A stretch of 64,000 nucleotides of DNA from Caldilineaceae bacterium (lineage in GTDB: Bacteria; Chloroflexota; Anaerolineae; Caldilineales; Caldilineaceae), in the NCBI GenBank assembly GCA_026645575.1, contig JAPKMW010000019.1, positions 62,001 through 126,000 of the forward strand. The letters are read 5' to 3'. The position numbers and the translations under genes are program-made. Shown piece by piece: positions 52,320-63,782 of the stretch; the first letter of the stretch is position 1; every line of letters starts with the position of its first letter. Under the pieces are notes generated by a model that saw nothing but the letters and a program-made list of their open reading frames with translations, did not search any database and was not told where the DNA came from.

Positions 52320-52480
52320 TCATCCAAAAATTTGGCTAACGAGAATACGTAGATTGAGTTTTTCATCAATCACTGCATCGTGCGTATAAGTTTCCCAACG
52401 ATCAATGGCTGTGTAGACGCTAACTGCATTAATAGTCGGCTCGACTAACCAACACGATTGGATGCCCAACACAAAATAGA
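52320..52480 (-). pseudogene. Uma2 family endonuclease, C-terminal relic
   Basis: The frame reading YFVLGIQSCWLVEPTIN, then AVSVYTAIDRWETY, then AVIDEKLNLRILVSQIF matches the C-terminal third of Uma2 (PD-(D/E)XK-like) proteins, where W-L-V-x-P and a final L-x-x-I/L-F are typical. The catalytic N-terminal part is absent; upstream the sequence runs into repeat-like DNA and the end of tex. Confidence 0.65.
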
Positions 52481-52522
52481 CACGAAATTTATTGCATCTG
52501 ATTTCTGTCTTCTGGCCTCTGA

Positions 52523-54697
52523 TTACCCCGCCACACCCCAATCCACCACCGCCGTCTTCCCCGGCCAGCCGAGGCTGATGCGACCGCGTTCCTTTTCGAC
52601 TTTTTGGATTTCGACCGTGATCACCTCACCAACGGTGAGTTGTTGCCCGCGCGGGATCTGGCTGCGGTGGAGCAGACCATCCTGTTTGACGCCGATGTCA
52701 ACAAAAGCGCCAAAGTCGATGACGTTGCGCACGGTGCCGGCCAATTGCAAGCCTGGATAGAGATCATCCATCGACAGCACATCGTTGCGCAGAACCGGCG
52801 CGGGCAGATCTTCACGCGGGTCGCGACCAGGGCGCACCAACTGTTCCAAAATGTCGGCCAGGGTTGGTTCACCTGTGCCCAGTGTGGCGGCCAGTTGCGC
52901 CAGCGGTTGGGCTTTTTGTAACGCTGCCAACTTGGCTTCGCGCTCCTGCATGGGGGCAGTCGGCTCTAGCTTGACCTGTTTGAGAACCTTATAGGCCACG
53001 GCATAACTTTCTGGGTGAATCGCACTGGCGTCAAGCGGTTCATCGCCCCCGCGCACACGGAGGAAGCCGGCGGCCTGTTCAAACGCTTTGGGGCCTAACC
53101 CACTGACTTTCATGACCGCTTTGCGTGTCGGGAAAGGACCATTCTCGTTGCGATAGGCAACAATCCGTTCGGCTAGCTTGGGGCCAATGCCCGCCACGTA
53201 GGTAAGCAGCGCCGGTGACGCCGTGTTCAGGTCAACCCCCACACGGTTGACGACGCTCTCCACCACACCGTCGAGCGCCTGGGCTAGCGCCTTTTGGTTA
53301 ACATCATGTTGATACATACCCACGCCGATTGATTTGGGGTCAATTTTGACCAGTTCGGCCAACGGGTCTTGTACGCGCCGGCCAATCGAAACTGCACTGC
53401 GCAAGCTCACATCCAAGCCCGGTAACTCGCTCTTCGCCAGCGGACTGGCGCTGTAGACACTGGCGCCGGCTTCATTCACCATCAGATAGTGAACCGGCTG
53501 GCCTTTGAGAACATTGTTGATCAATTCTGCTACCAATTGCTCGGTCTCACGCGAAGCCGTGCCGTTGCCAATGGTGATGAGGGTAACGCTGTGCTGTTGC
53601 ACCAACTCTTTTAAAGTGCGCAGACTGGCGGCTTTCTGATTCTGTGGCGGGTGCGGATAGATTGTGTCGGTGTCCAGTAGCTTGCCCGATGGATCCACCA
53701 CCGCCACCTTGCAACCGGTGCGAAAGCCAGGGTCAAGCGCCAGCACGGTCTGCCCGGCCAGCGGCGGCTGGGTGAGCAAGCCGCGCAGGTTGGCGCCAAA
53801 GACTCCAATGGCGTGGTTTTCGGCCATTTCGGTTAACGTGCTGCGCACATCGCGTTCAATGGCTGGCAACAGTAAGCGCTTGGCGGCGTCATCAATCGCT
53901 TCTTCCAGCTGACCGGCTAGCGGCGAGAGCGGATGGGGCCGAAAAACATTGTTGATGGCGTTGCGCCAATCCCGTTCGGGGATGTCAATCGCCACCCGTA
54001 AAATTTTCTGTTCCTCGCCACGATTGAGCGCTAAGATTTGGTGTGGGCGTAGTTTGTCAAGGCGGAATTCAAAATCATAGTAGAGGGCGTACACCTGCTT
54101 TTCATCGACCGCATCTTCGATCTTACCGGCGCGGGCGTTGGCAAATTTCAGCGCCTTTTCGCGCGTCACCCGGCGTACTTCGGGATGATCGCTAATGGTT
54201 TCAGCGACAATGTCGCGGGCGCCCGCCAACGCTTCCTCACTATTGGCGACATTTTCGTTGAGAAAGGCCGCGGCCAAACTTTCGGCGCTTTCCCGGCTGC
54301 GCAGTTGGGCCAGAATCTGGTCGGCCAGCGGTTGTAACCCCTTTTCGCGGGCGATCATGGCGCGCGTGCGGCGCTTAGGTTTGTAGGGCTGATAGAGATC
54401 CTCTAATGCCGTGAGTGTATCAGCGGCAAGCAGTTGGGTGCGCAATTCAGGCGTGAGCTTGCCCTGTTCTTCAATGGAGGCGAGAATGCTCTCCCGCCGT
54501 TCATCCAATTTCCGCAATGCTTCGAGTTGGCTTTGGATGGCGCGTAACTGTTCTTCATCCAATCCCCCCGTCACTTCTTTGCGGTAGCGGGCGATAAAGG
54601 GAATGGTATTGCCCCCGTCGAGCAGTTCAATCGTTGCCGCCACTTGGGGGGCGCGAATGGTTAATTGAGCGGCAATTTTGCCGGCATACTCCTGCAT
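52523..54697 (-). CDS. tex: Tex family transcription accessory protein
   Basis: The ~724-residue protein has the full Tex order: N-terminal helical domain (QVAATIELLDGGNTIPFIARYRKEVTGGLDEEQLR), YqgF/RuvC-like domain (VLALDPGFRTGCKVAVVD near 325), helix-hairpin-helix (LLTYVAGIGPKLAERIVAYR near 505) and a C-terminal S1 domain (GTVRNVIDFGAFVDIGVKQDGLLH near 655). Tex binds nucleic acids and affects transcription. ATG 54,697 is preferred; GTG 54,706 is the alternative, and neither has a strong site. Confidence 0.95.
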   Translation of the reverse strand: MQEYAGKIAAQLTIRAPQVAATIELLDGGNTIPFIARYRKEVTGGLDEEQLRAIQSQLEALRKLDERRESILASIEEQGKLTPELRTQLLAADTLTALEDLYQPYKPKRRTRAMIAREKGLQPLADQILAQLRSRESAESLAAAFLNENVANSEEALAGARDIVAETISDHPEVRRVTREKALKFANARAGKIEDAVDEKQVYALYYDFEFRLDKLRPHQILALNRGEEQKILRVAIDIPERDWRNAINNVFRPHPLSPLAGQLEEAIDDAAKRLLLPAIERDVRSTLTEMAENHAIGVFGANLRGLLTQPPLAGQTVLALDPGFRTGCKVAVVDPSGKLLDTDTIYPHPPQNQKAASLRTLKELVQQHSVTLITIGNGTASRETEQLVAELINNVLKGQPVHYLMVNEAGASVYSASPLAKSELPGLDVSLRSAVSIGRRVQDPLAELVKIDPKSIGVGMYQHDVNQKALAQALDGVVESVVNRVGVDLNTASPALLTYVAGIGPKLAERIVAYRNENGPFPTRKAVMKVSGLGPKAFEQAAGFLRVRGGDEPLDASAIHPESYAVAYKVLKQVKLEPTAPMQEREAKLAALQKAQPLAQLAATLGTGEPTLADILEQLVRPGRDPREDLPAPVLRNDVLSMDDLYPGLQLAGTVRNVIDFGAFVDIGVKQDGLLHRSQIPRGQQLTVGEVITVEIQKVEKERGRISLGWPGKTAVVDWGVAG

Positions 54698-54752
54698 AAG
54701 AATCACTTTCCTATTCGTGTGATGGCTGATCGGATTGACTTACTCTTTGCGC

Positions 54753-55685
54753 CTATGCTTGCAAATCTTCATTTTGACTGGATAACGCGGCAATTTCAGC
54801 CGCCGTCAAACCGGTGACTTTGGTGATTACTGCATAATCCAAACCTAGATCCCGCATGGTACGCGCCGTTGCTTTTCGTTCTTCTTCGCGACCTTCTTCG
54901 CGACCTTCTTCAACTCCCGCTTCATGACCGGCGCGCGCAGCTTCTGCTACGGCTTGGGTCAGCACTTTTTTGTGATATTCTGCTTCCCACGGGAAGGCGA
55001 ACGGTTGCTCTTTGGGTGGGTAATCGCGCCAGAAATCTTCTTTGGTATACATGTTCACCATCTCCTTGCCATAATACTCAGCAATCTTTTGAAAGTAAAC
55101 ACTGACTTCGTCAAGTAAGTCGCTATATTGCCGCAAATAGTCGTAACTGGCAAAAACTTTCTCTGGTTTGCCGGAAAAGAGACCCAACACCGGATTGTCC
55201 GTCTGCTGGCAGAGAATAATCCGTACAGGGTGTAACAGTCCTGGTTTGAGATCGTAGGCTTCGCCACCACGTACTTCGCTCACCTGACTCTTTTGGTGAA
55301 ATGATCCCAGCAGGTCACGGGGGTAGTGATGGACAATGGCATACAGATTCACCTGTTCGCGCCGGATTTCCCTGGTCTTGCAAAAATTGGTCAGGTGTCC
55401 ATACAATTCTTCCAGCGCCTGCGCCGTAAATGATTCACTATAGGACTTGAAGGTAATCAAATTATACTCGTTTAACGTGCCAAAGACTTCCCAGAAGATT
55501 GGGTCGAGTGGCTGGGCGGGCGGCGGCAGATCATCCTGATAAACCACCATAATGTCTACGAGCTGCCTTTGGGATGCCAGATCGACCTCGACCTCGGTCA
55601 TATAGCGCAGCCGGATAAAGACCGCATACAAGATCATGCCGATCAACCGATGCCATTCTGTCTTTTCCTTGTCCTCACTCGCCAT
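54753..55685 (-). CDS. Rpn/PD-(D/E)XK-type transposase-like protein
   Basis: The 310-residue protein has Asp in QRQLVDIMVVYQDD near 46 and an ITFKSYSES segment near 77 that corresponds to the motif III of a PD-(D/E)XK fold; in this subfamily Thr-Phe-Lys appears to be the norm. The C-terminus has EEGREEGREEERK (from a repeated 12-nt word) followed by a helical DYAVITKVTGLTAAEIAAL, typical of Rpn-like proteins. These may promote recombination, but the activity of this branch is unknown. Confidence 0.8.
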   Translation of the reverse strand: MASEDKEKTEWHRLIGMILYAVFIRLRYMTEVEVDLASQRQLVDIMVVYQDDLPPPAQPLDPIFWEVFGTLNEYNLITFKSYSESFTAQALEELYGHLTNFCKTREIRREQVNLYAIVHHYPRDLLGSFHQKSQVSEVRGGEAYDLKPGLLHPVRIILCQQTDNPVLGLFSGKPEKVFASYDYLRQYSDLLDEVSVYFQKIAEYYGKEMVNMYTKEDFWRDYPPKEQPFAFPWEAEYHKKVLTQAVAEAARAGHEAGVEEGREEGREEERKATARTMRDLGLDYAVITKVTGLTAAEIAALSSQNEDLQA

Positions 55686-55819
55686 ACGATCCTCAAGCTT
55701 CGTTTGGGTTGCTTGTTGTTATTACATTTATTCTAGCACAACTGTGCTGTAGAATCAAGCATATAAGGTTAGGGGAATGGATTCCGCCACTTTGTGTTCA
55801 ATGAAGCGTAAAGCGGCTA

Positions 55820-55828
55820 TGCTATAAT
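55820..55828 (+). promoter_or_regulatory. Extended -10 promoter for the ABC exporter
   Basis: TGCTATAAT (TATAAT at 55,823-55,828) is a perfect extended -10 element. No good -35 is seen, as is usual for extended -10 promoters. The leader to ATG 55,862 would be about 27 nt. Confidence 0.6.
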
Positions 55829-55861
55829 AGACGGACAATTCTTCATCGTTCAGAGATAGAA

Positions 55862-57616
55862 ATGGATTTGACACATATCATGATTCGGCAATTCTTCGCT
55901 TACTACCGCCCCTACATGGGGCTGTTCTACCTGGATTTTACCTGCGCCGTCGTTGTTGGTCTGCTGGAATTGGGGTTCCCGCTGGCCGTCAATCAATTTG
56001 TCGATCAACTGTTGCCCAGCAAAAATTGGCCGATGATTTTGCTGGCGGCGGCGGGGTTGTTGGCGATCTACGCCTTGAATACGGCGTTGCAATATGTCGT
56101 CACCTATTGGGGCCACATGCTCGGCATCAACATTGAGACCGATATGCGGCGCAAGCTCTTTGACCATATTCAGAAGCTCTCCTTTCGCTTTTTCGACAAC
56201 AACAAAACCGGCCACCTGATCGCCCGCGTCACCAGCGATCTGCACATGATCGGCGAGGTGGCCCATCACGGCCCGGAGGATGTCTTTATTGCGATCATGA
56301 CGCTGGTGGGCGCCTTTGGTCTCATGGCCTGGATCAACTGGGAGTTGACGCTATTGACCTTTTTGGTTGTGCCGTTGGTCGGCTGGGTGGCGGTCTACTT
56401 TAACCAGAAGATGACCAACACCTACAGCGAAATGTTTGACAACCTGGGCCAATTCAATGCGCGGGTGGAAGACACCGTGGGCGGCATTCGGGTGGTGCAA
56501 GCCTTTGCCAACGAAGCGCACCAGTCCAAACTCTTTGCGGTGGATAACAGCAACTATCGCGCCACCAAGTTGACCGCTTACAACATTATGGCAAAGAGCC
56601 TCTCACTTAGTTACATGTTGATGCGCTTTATCGCGCTTTTTGTCATGGTCTGCGGCACCTGGTTTGTGATCAACGGCGAGTTGACCTATGGTGAATTTAT
56701 CGCCTTCCTGCTGCTGACCAATCTTTTCTTCCGTCCGGTGGAAAAGATCAACAGCGTGATCGAAAGCTACCCCAACGGCATTGCCGGCTTCAAGCGCTAC
56801 CAGGAACTGCTGGCAACCGCACCGGACATTGTCGATGCGCCCGACGCCATTGAGGTCAAGGAGCTAAAAGGCGACATCCGCTACCACAACGTTACCTTTG
56901 GCTATGACCAACACCGCAAAATCGTCGAGAATATCAGCTTGTCAATTACACCGGGGGAAACCGTCGCATTTGTTGGGCCATCGGGCGCGGGAAAGACAAC
57001 GCTCTGTAGTCTCCTGCCGCGCTTTTATGAGCTAGACAACGGCAGTATCACCATCGACGGCATCGACATCCGTCAGATGACGCTGGCCTCGTTGCGCCGC
57101 CAGATCGGCATTGTGCAGCAGGATGTCTTTCTCTTTGCCGGCACCATTGGCGAAAATATCGCTTATGGCAAACTGGGCGCCAGCGAAGCAGAATTGTGGG
57201 CGGCAGCGCGTTTAGCCCAATTGGAAGATTTTATTCGCAGCTTGCCCGATGGCATGAATACGCTCATTGGTGAACGGGGCGTGAAGCTATCAGGTGGGCA
57301 GAAGCAGCGCGTCTCGATTGCGCGCATGTTCCTCAAAAACCCGCCGATTTTGATCCTGGACGAAGCCACTTCTTCCCTGGATACCGAAACCGAAATGGCA
57401 ATCCAGCGTTCCCTGGAAGAACTGGCGCAGGGTCGTACCACCCTAGTCATTGCCCACCGCCTCAGCACCGCCGCCCGCGCTGATCGGATTATTGTCATCG
57501 ATCACGACCGCGTGGCCGAGATGGGGAACCATCGCGACTTGTTAGCTGGCAATGGTCGCTATGCCACACTCTGGCGTGCGTTTGAACATGGGGTTGGGGT
57601 TGGCGTACAAGCCTGA
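55862..57616 (+). CDS. ABC exporter, fused membrane and ATPase domains
   Basis: The 584-residue half-transporter has six membrane helices in about 1-310 and an ATPase domain with Walker A GPSGAGKTTL near 376, Q-loop IGIVQQDVFLF near 417, signature LSGGQKQR near 479, Walker B ILILDEATSSLD near 497 and H-loop IAHRLS near 530. It is of the MsbA/BmrA type and works as a dimer, exporting lipids or drugs. An extended -10 promoter lies just upstream. Confidence 0.95.
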   Translation: MDLTHIMIRQFFAYYRPYMGLFYLDFTCAVVVGLLELGFPLAVNQFVDQLLPSKNWPMILLAAAGLLAIYALNTALQYVVTYWGHMLGINIETDMRRKLFDHIQKLSFRFFDNNKTGHLIARVTSDLHMIGEVAHHGPEDVFIAIMTLVGAFGLMAWINWELTLLTFLVVPLVGWVAVYFNQKMTNTYSEMFDNLGQFNARVEDTVGGIRVVQAFANEAHQSKLFAVDNSNYRATKLTAYNIMAKSLSLSYMLMRFIALFVMVCGTWFVINGELTYGEFIAFLLLTNLFFRPVEKINSVIESYPNGIAGFKRYQELLATAPDIVDAPDAIEVKELKGDIRYHNVTFGYDQHRKIVENISLSITPGETVAFVGPSGAGKTTLCSLLPRFYELDNGSITIDGIDIRQMTLASLRRQIGIVQQDVFLFAGTIGENIAYGKLGASEAELWAAARLAQLEDFIRSLPDGMNTLIGERGVKLSGGQKQRVSIARMFLKNPPILILDEATSSLDTETEMAIQRSLEELAQGRTTLVIAHRLSTAARADRIIVIDHDRVAEMGNHRDLLAGNGRYATLWRAFEHGVGVGVQA

Positions 57617-57950
57617 AGTCGGCATCAGGTAACTGAAAGTTAACCATCTTTAAATGGTCAGCTAAACGCGTTTAGTGCTTTTGTATAGAGCTTCCGCATG
57701 GTGAAAGCTTGAATTAGCCTAAATCACCCCCTTGAATTGATCCCTGCATTGTGTTACCGTTATGCGCGCCGATTGCTGACTATGGTCCAGCAAACAAAAA
57801 GGGACGCCACAAGTCACCGCTTGTGGCGTCCCTGCCGGCAAAAATTCACTTGGTGGCAAATTTCTTCCAGACGCTCTGATCATAGCATCAACGCGCCTGG
57901 GTGGCAATTCAACGCGCGTTTTTTTGCTTACGAACGGAGCAAGACATCGA
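57617..57950. other. 334-bp region upstream of the siderophore operon
   Basis: No gene is seen. The main feature is a perfect 14-bp hairpin, AGGGACGCCACAAG (57,800-57,813) with 57,820-57,833 and a 6-nt loop; its AAAAAGGG side could act as a terminator on the minus strand or as a leader structure. I do not see a convincing Fur box. Confidence 0.6.
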
Positions 57951-58982
57951 ATGTGTAAAGAATTCAACCCCATCTACCTGACCCTTGTTATGGCGCTGGT
58001 GCTTACTGCCTGTATCGCACCAGTTGCACCAAGCGTCGTTCCTGCCACGGAAGTAATTTCAACGGCAACAGATGCCGGCTTCCCCGTCACCCTTGACCAC
58101 AACTATGGCAGCACCACCATCACCGCCAAGCCCGAACGGGTTGTCACCGTTGGCTTGGTTGAACAGGATGCACTGTTGGCCTTGGGTATTGTGCCGGTTG
58201 GCACCACCGAATGGTTTGGCGGCTACCCCGGTTCGATCTGGCCCTGGGCGCAGGATGAACTGCAAGCGCTGGGTGGCGCGATCCCCGAAGCGGTCGGTGG
58301 CGAGTCGATCAATTTTGAGAAGATCGCCGCCCTACAACCCGATCTGATCCTGGCGCTGTATAGCGGTCTTACCCAAGAACAATACGACATCTTGACCCAA
58401 ATCGCACCCACAGTGGCCCAACCCGCCGACACGGTGGACTATGGCATTTCCTGGCAGGCATTGACCTTGACCGTTGGCAAAGCGGTTGGGCAGGCCGCCG
58501 AAGCCCAAATGCTGATTGACGAAATCCAGGCGCAGTTCACCCAAGTGCAGAGCGCACATCCGGAGTTTGTCGGGGCGACGGCGGCAGCGGCGATGGCCTG
58601 GCAGGGCATCTATCTCTATGGGCCGCAGGATATTCGCAGCCGCCTGTTGACCGAATTGGGCTTTGTGCTACCGACGGGCATTGAAGAGATTACCGGGTCT
58701 ACCTTTGGCGGCAACCTGAGTATGGAACGCGCTGACCTGCTGAATGTGGATGTGATTGTCTGGCTCGACCCTCAGGAAGCCGAAGGGGAATTAGGTGGAC
58801 CCGTCTATCAGGCGCTGCCTGTCCACACCGAAGGGCGCGAGGTGCTTCTCCGCAGCATTGGGGATCCCGTGGGCGGCGCCACCTCCTTTATCACTGTCCT
58901 CAGCTTACCCTATTTGTTGGACAATCTAACGCCCATGTTGGTGGCCGCCCTCGATGGCGACCCGGCGACTACGGTGGACTAA
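57951..58982 (+). CDS. Ferric-siderophore ABC substrate-binding lipoprotein (first)
   Basis: The 343-residue product has a signal with lipobox VLTACIAP near 20 and the periplasmic-binding-protein-type II fold of the FecB/FhuD group: [20 protein letters not shown] near 61, [14 protein letters not shown] near 125, and [20 protein letters not shown] near 240. It binds an iron-siderophore outside the membrane. ATG 57,951 is the only start that keeps the full signal. The ATPase gene begins 4 bp after its stop. Confidence 0.92.
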   Translation: MCKEFNPIYLTLVMALVLTACIAPVAPSVVPATEVISTATDAGFPVTLDHNYGSTTITAKPERVVTVGLVEQDALLALGIVPVGTTEWFGGYPGSIWPWAQDELQALGGAIPEAVGGESINFEKIAALQPDLILALYSGLTQEQYDILTQIAPTVAQPADTVDYGISWQALTLTVGKAVGQAAEAQMLIDEIQAQFTQVQSAHPEFVGATAAAAMAWQGIYLYGPQDIRSRLLTELGFVLPTGIEEITGSTFGGNLSMERADLLNVDVIVWLDPQEAEGELGGPVYQALPVHTEGREVLLRSIGDPVGGATSFITVLSLPYLLDNLTPMLVAALDGDPATTVD

Positions 58983-58986
58983 AGCT

Positions 58987-59874
<888 letters not shown>

Positions 59875-60910
59875 CACCGCTACCGTGCCAACCGCCGTTG
59901 TCGAAAAAGCCACAGTTGGCGCAATCGGCGCCACCACTGAATGCGAAACCGGCTTCCGCCGCTTTGATCACGAATTGCTCGCCACCGATCCGGTCTGTAT
60001 TCCCGAAAACCCGCAGCGCATTATTGCCCTGGATGTGGCATCCGTTGAGTTGACGATGATGACCGACAAAACCTTGTTAGCAACCAGCAACTGGATTCTC
60101 AGCGAGATGCCGCTCATGTCACCCCAGTTTGCCGATAGACTGGCAACCGTTGAAGATGTGGGCTATCCCGCCAATCTGGAAAAGATTCTACTGCTGAAGC
60201 CGGATCTGATTCTAGCCGTGGGCGGGACCAACGTGGGTGACACCATTGATGTGGAACAAGCGTTGCAGATCGCACCAGTCGTCGTCGCTGATCCGATTAT
60301 CTATGAGGATTGGAAGTTGGGAACCCAGTTTTGGAGCGAAGTACTCAATGTGACTGAGTTTTACAGTGACATGGAGCAGAACTATTTCGCCCGTATTGCG
60401 GAGTTGCAAACGGCACTGGGCAATCCGGCTGATCTGGAAATCTCGGTGATCGGCGCCAGCACCTATGGCATCTATCTGTGGATGCCCGACACGCCGCCCG
60501 GTCATATCCTGCGTGATGTCGGCCTATCGCGCCCGGAAGCACAGGCGTTGATCGGGGAAGAAGCAGTGGCGCGTTACGAAGCCAGCCAATATGTCCTGAT
60601 CTCTGAGGAACGCCTGGATCTGGTGGATGGCGATGCCGTCTTCTATTTCACCTATTTCTCCAGTGATGCCGAGACTGCCGACAAAGAACAGGCGTTTCTC
60701 GCCGCATTGGCCCAGAAGCCGCTTTGGCAAGCGCTCAACGCTGTCAAGGCGGGCAATGCCTTTCAAGTACCCGGTTATTGGTGGCGCTCACAAACCTACC
60801 TGTTAGCCAACAAAGTGCTTGATGATCTCTTTGCCAGCCTGACCGACACCACAGCAACGACGCCGGTTTTGGTCGAGCCATAAGCTTTTGCAAGGAATTA
60901 GGAAGATCCC

Positions 60911-61768
60911 ATGAACCTTCAGCCCTCTGTTCACCCCCTATACCAAACCTTTGTACATAGTCATCAACTCAGCCCCTACATTGCGGCGCGTTTGGGGACA
61001 CCAACGGCAGCGGGATGGTTGACGCCCGCCGCAATGTTCGCAGCGGATTCACCGTATCTAGCGACTTTGGTCAGCGCCACGCAAAAGCGGCTGCACACCA
61101 CGGCAGTCAACACCATTGGCGGCGCCTTGCTCCAGGAGTATCAATGGCCGCTGATTGCCACCGCGGTCGCCTGCTTCCTGCTGGATCGGCGCGTGCCGGA
61201 TCTGCAACGGACCAATGTGCGGCTCCGCCTACCAGCCGTAGAACAGGTCGAAGGCGCTGGCACGGATCCCACTGCGATTGCTTACACCAGTGGCCGTTTT
61301 GCCGCCCTGCCCACCGATCCGGCGGCTGACCACCCCGATGCCCTCATCCTGGGCGATGAGACTGCCCTGCGCGACTATCTGCGAACTGGATTGGAAAGTC
61401 ACTTCGCTTGGGTGATTGCCGCGTTGAGCGCCGCCGTCGGCTGTAATGAGCGCGGACTATGGCTCTCCGTCACCGATCGCATCGCTAGTACACTGGCCTG
61501 GCTGATGCAGATGCAGAATGGACAAAGTTGTCTCACCTGTATCGACCGGGAAGCAGACAAGCTGTTGCGGGTGGCCGGTTCGCCGCTCTATCACAAAACG
61601 ATCAGCTTTTTTGAACTCACCTACAAGGAGCGGAAGCATGTCTATTCCGACCGCGTCACCTGTTGTTACTGGTACAAGACCGACGGCGGCGACTATTGCA
61701 GCACCTGTCCACACCGGACGAAGGAAGATCGCAATGGCTGTTTGCTCAAGCACCTGGCAAAGGAATGA
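60911..61768 (+). CDS. FhuF-like siderophore-iron reductase
   Basis: The 285-residue protein ends with the FhuF-type [2Fe-2S] motif: [20 protein letters not shown], i.e. C-C-x10-C-x2-C, near 257. Proteins of this type reduce ferric iron bound to siderophores in the cytoplasm and release it. The body ([29 protein letters not shown]) fits the family. Its place between the binding proteins and permeases of a siderophore operon supports the role. The stop overlaps the next start (ATGA). Confidence 0.88.
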   Translation: MNLQPSVHPLYQTFVHSHQLSPYIAARLGTPTAAGWLTPAAMFAADSPYLATLVSATQKRLHTTAVNTIGGALLQEYQWPLIATAVACFLLDRRVPDLQRTNVRLRLPAVEQVEGAGTDPTAIAYTSGRFAALPTDPAADHPDALILGDETALRDYLRTGLESHFAWVIAALSAAVGCNERGLWLSVTDRIASTLAWLMQMQNGQSCLTCIDREADKLLRVAGSPLYHKTISFFELTYKERKHVYSDRVTCCYWYKTDGGDYCSTCPHRTKEDRNGCLLKHLAKE

Positions 61769-62823
61769 CAAGAAACCGAATGACCACCATAACCATCACA
61801 CAACCCACAACTACTTTCCGGTTTGTCCGCTCGCGCCCTCTTTTACTGCTGGGACTGCTAGCCGGCGTGGGCGTGCTGCTCTTAGCGATGATGAGCAGCA
61901 TTGCCTTTGGCGCGGCGGATATTGCCCCCGCTGACGTATGGGCGGCTCTTTTCAACTTTGACCCTTCCGCGACTGACCATCTGATCATCCGCACCTTGCG
62001 CGTGCCGCGGGCGGCGGTGGCGGCACTGGTGGGCGCTTCCTTGGCCGTGGCCGGGGCGATTATGCAAGGGTTGACGCGCAATCCACTGGGCGATCCCGGC
62101 ATTCTGGGCATCAATACCGGGGCGGCGCTGGGCGTGGTGGCGGCGGTCTTTTTTCTCAACATTGGCTCGCTTGCGCTTTACGCGCTGTTTGCCTTTATCG
62201 GTGCGCTGTTGACGGCGCTGGCGGTTTATGGCCTCGGTTCCCTGGGGCGGGGCGGCCCGACCCCGCTCAAGTTGACCATTGCCGGTGCAGCGTTGACGGC
62301 GCTGCTTTCGTCCTTTACCACCGGCGTCCTGATTCTCAACCAGCGCACACTGGAGGAGGTGCGCTTCTGGCTGGCTGGTTCGGTGGCGGGGCGCGACTTG
62401 ACGTTGCTGTTGCAGGTTGCGCCCTATCTGCTGGGCGGGTTACTCCTGGCACTGGCGTTGGGGCGGCAGATTACCACAATTTCGTTAGGTGAGGATGTCG
62501 CCAAAGGCTTGGGGCAACGCACGGGGTGGGTGAAAGGCTTATCGGCGGTGGCCGTGGTACTGCTGGCCGGTGGTTCAGTGGCGGTGGCCGGACCGATTGG
62601 CTTTATCGGGCTGGTCATTCCCCATGTGGTGCGCTTTCTGGTGGGGGTGGATTATCGCTGGATTCTGCCCTATGTGGCGCTGTTGGGGGCCAGCTTTCTC
62701 CTCTTCTCCGATGTAGCGGCGCGGTTGATTTTGCGCCCAATGGAGTTGCCCGTCGGCGTGATGACCGCGCTGATAGGCGGGCCGTTTTTTGTCTACTTGG
62801 TGCGCTGGCGGGTGAAGCGGTGA
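61765..62823 (+). CDS. FecCD-type iron ABC permease (first)
   Basis: The 352-residue protein has about nine to ten helices and the FecCD hallmarks: [44 protein letters not shown] near 73, and a later [19 protein letters not shown] near 270. ATG 61,765 overlaps the FhuF stop; ATG 61,780 is also possible. It would pair with the second permease at 63,783, from which it is separated by two antisense genes. Confidence 0.93.
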   Translation: MTRNRMTTITITQPTTTFRFVRSRPLLLLGLLAGVGVLLLAMMSSIAFGAADIAPADVWAALFNFDPSATDHLIIRTLRVPRAAVAALVGASLAVAGAIMQGLTRNPLGDPGILGINTGAALGVVAAVFFLNIGSLALYALFAFIGALLTALAVYGLGSLGRGGPTPLKLTIAGAALTALLSSFTTGVLILNQRTLEEVRFWLAGSVAGRDLTLLLQVAPYLLGGLLLALALGRQITTISLGEDVAKGLGQRTGWVKGLSAVAVVLLAGGSVAVAGPIGFIGLVIPHVVRFLVGVDYRWILPYVALLGASFLLFSDVAARLILRPMELPVGVMTALIGGPFFVYLVRWRVKR

Positions 62824-62826
62824 AAG

Positions 62827-63231
62827 TTAGGGAATAAACAAACGGGTGACGCCGCGATATTTGTGTAGCTCATCGACAATCTCGGCAAGGCGCTCGGCAC
62901 AGGCGCGACAATAGGCCGGATCGGCCAAGACCCGCTGGAGATTGCCGATGGTCAGTACGGGCAGGCTATCTGGCGTGACCAAGCGGCGAATTGCGAATTC
63001 AAGCGACTTATTCTTATCACTTGCAGTGCGATTGCCAGTCAGTAGAAGATAGCCGCGGTCCTGACAGAGCTGCCATACCTCTTCATCCTTTGCTTTGGTT
63101 GACAGCTTGATATCACGGAACCACTGTAACTGCATGGGTACAAGCTGTAACCAAGCACTATCGTAGAGGAGTATAGTAAAGATCGCTTTGGCGTGCCCCT
63201 CGCAATTGTGGTCGGAGAGTATGACCTGCAT
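62827..63231 (-). CDS. DUF5615/PIN-like toxin-type protein
   Basis: The 134-residue protein begins with VILSDHNCEGHA, has DEEVWQLCQDRGYLLLTGNR near 50 and a polar C-terminus. The acidic residues and order fit DUF5615/Mut7-C-like PIN-fold proteins, which are usually paired with DUF433 proteins as a toxin-antitoxin-type module. ATG 63,231 overlaps the DUF433 stop by 1 nt (TGATG). It lies antisense inside the iron operon. Confidence 0.75.
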   Translation of the reverse strand: MQVILSDHNCEGHAKAIFTILLYDSAWLQLVPMQLQWFRDIKLSTKAKDEEVWQLCQDRGYLLLTGNRTASDKNKSLEFAIRRLVTPDSLPVLTIGNLQRVLADPAYCRACAERLAEIVDELHKYRGVTRLFIP

Positions 63232-63713
63232 CAAATGGCTCCGCGCTCACGCCGGCTCTTCTCAATCAATGCTTTGAGGGCTTGCCGTTCTGGTGTCATA
63301 ACAGATGGAATTTGCCGTTCACGTTCAGCGGCCAATGCACGATAGTAGCGCTCGCGCTCTGCTAACTGAATCTTAATTCTTTTGAGTTCCGGCTCTAACC
63401 GGGTGCGGTGCGCTTGAATATAGGCAAGCGCAACTTCAACCTGATAAGGCGAAAGGTTGTAGAGGTCACCAATTTGGGAAGGATTGTAGCCTTCATTGGA
63501 CGCATCGAGTACATCATAAACGGAGGCGCGACTCTCACTGATCATTGGGCCGCTATCACTTTCAATGATCTTGATGACATCGCTATCCGCTTCGCCATTG
63601 GATGGCCAAAGGGTGTCAACACCCATGTCAACGACAAAATCAAAATCAGCCAACACCTCACGAATCTGTTCGGCCTGTTGGTCTGTGTTAACACGGATTG
63701 TAATCTGTTTCAT
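63231..63713 (-). CDS. DUF433 antitoxin-type protein
   Basis: The 160-residue protein carries a DUF433 HTH-like core near 82-125 (SRASVYDVLDASNEGYNPSQIGDLYNLSPYQVEVALAYIQAH), preceded by an extra ~75-residue domain and followed by a charged helix. DUF433 proteins typically bind DNA and neutralise the adjacent DUF5615 protein. ATG 63,713 has GGGGGAG at a usable distance; ATG 63,719 is closer than usual to that site. Its promoter would lie in the gap before the second permease. Confidence 0.78.
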   Translation of the reverse strand: MKQITIRVNTDQQAEQIREVLADFDFVVDMGVDTLWPSNGEADSDVIKIIESDSGPMISESRASVYDVLDASNEGYNPSQIGDLYNLSPYQVEVALAYIQAHRTRLEPELKRIKIQLAERERYYRALAAERERQIPSVMTPERQALKALIEKSRRERGAI

Positions 63714-63782
63714 GGGCATCTCTCCCCCATCGCGCTGAACAACTATCTCTATATTGAATTATAGCACAAAGGAAATATTTTG

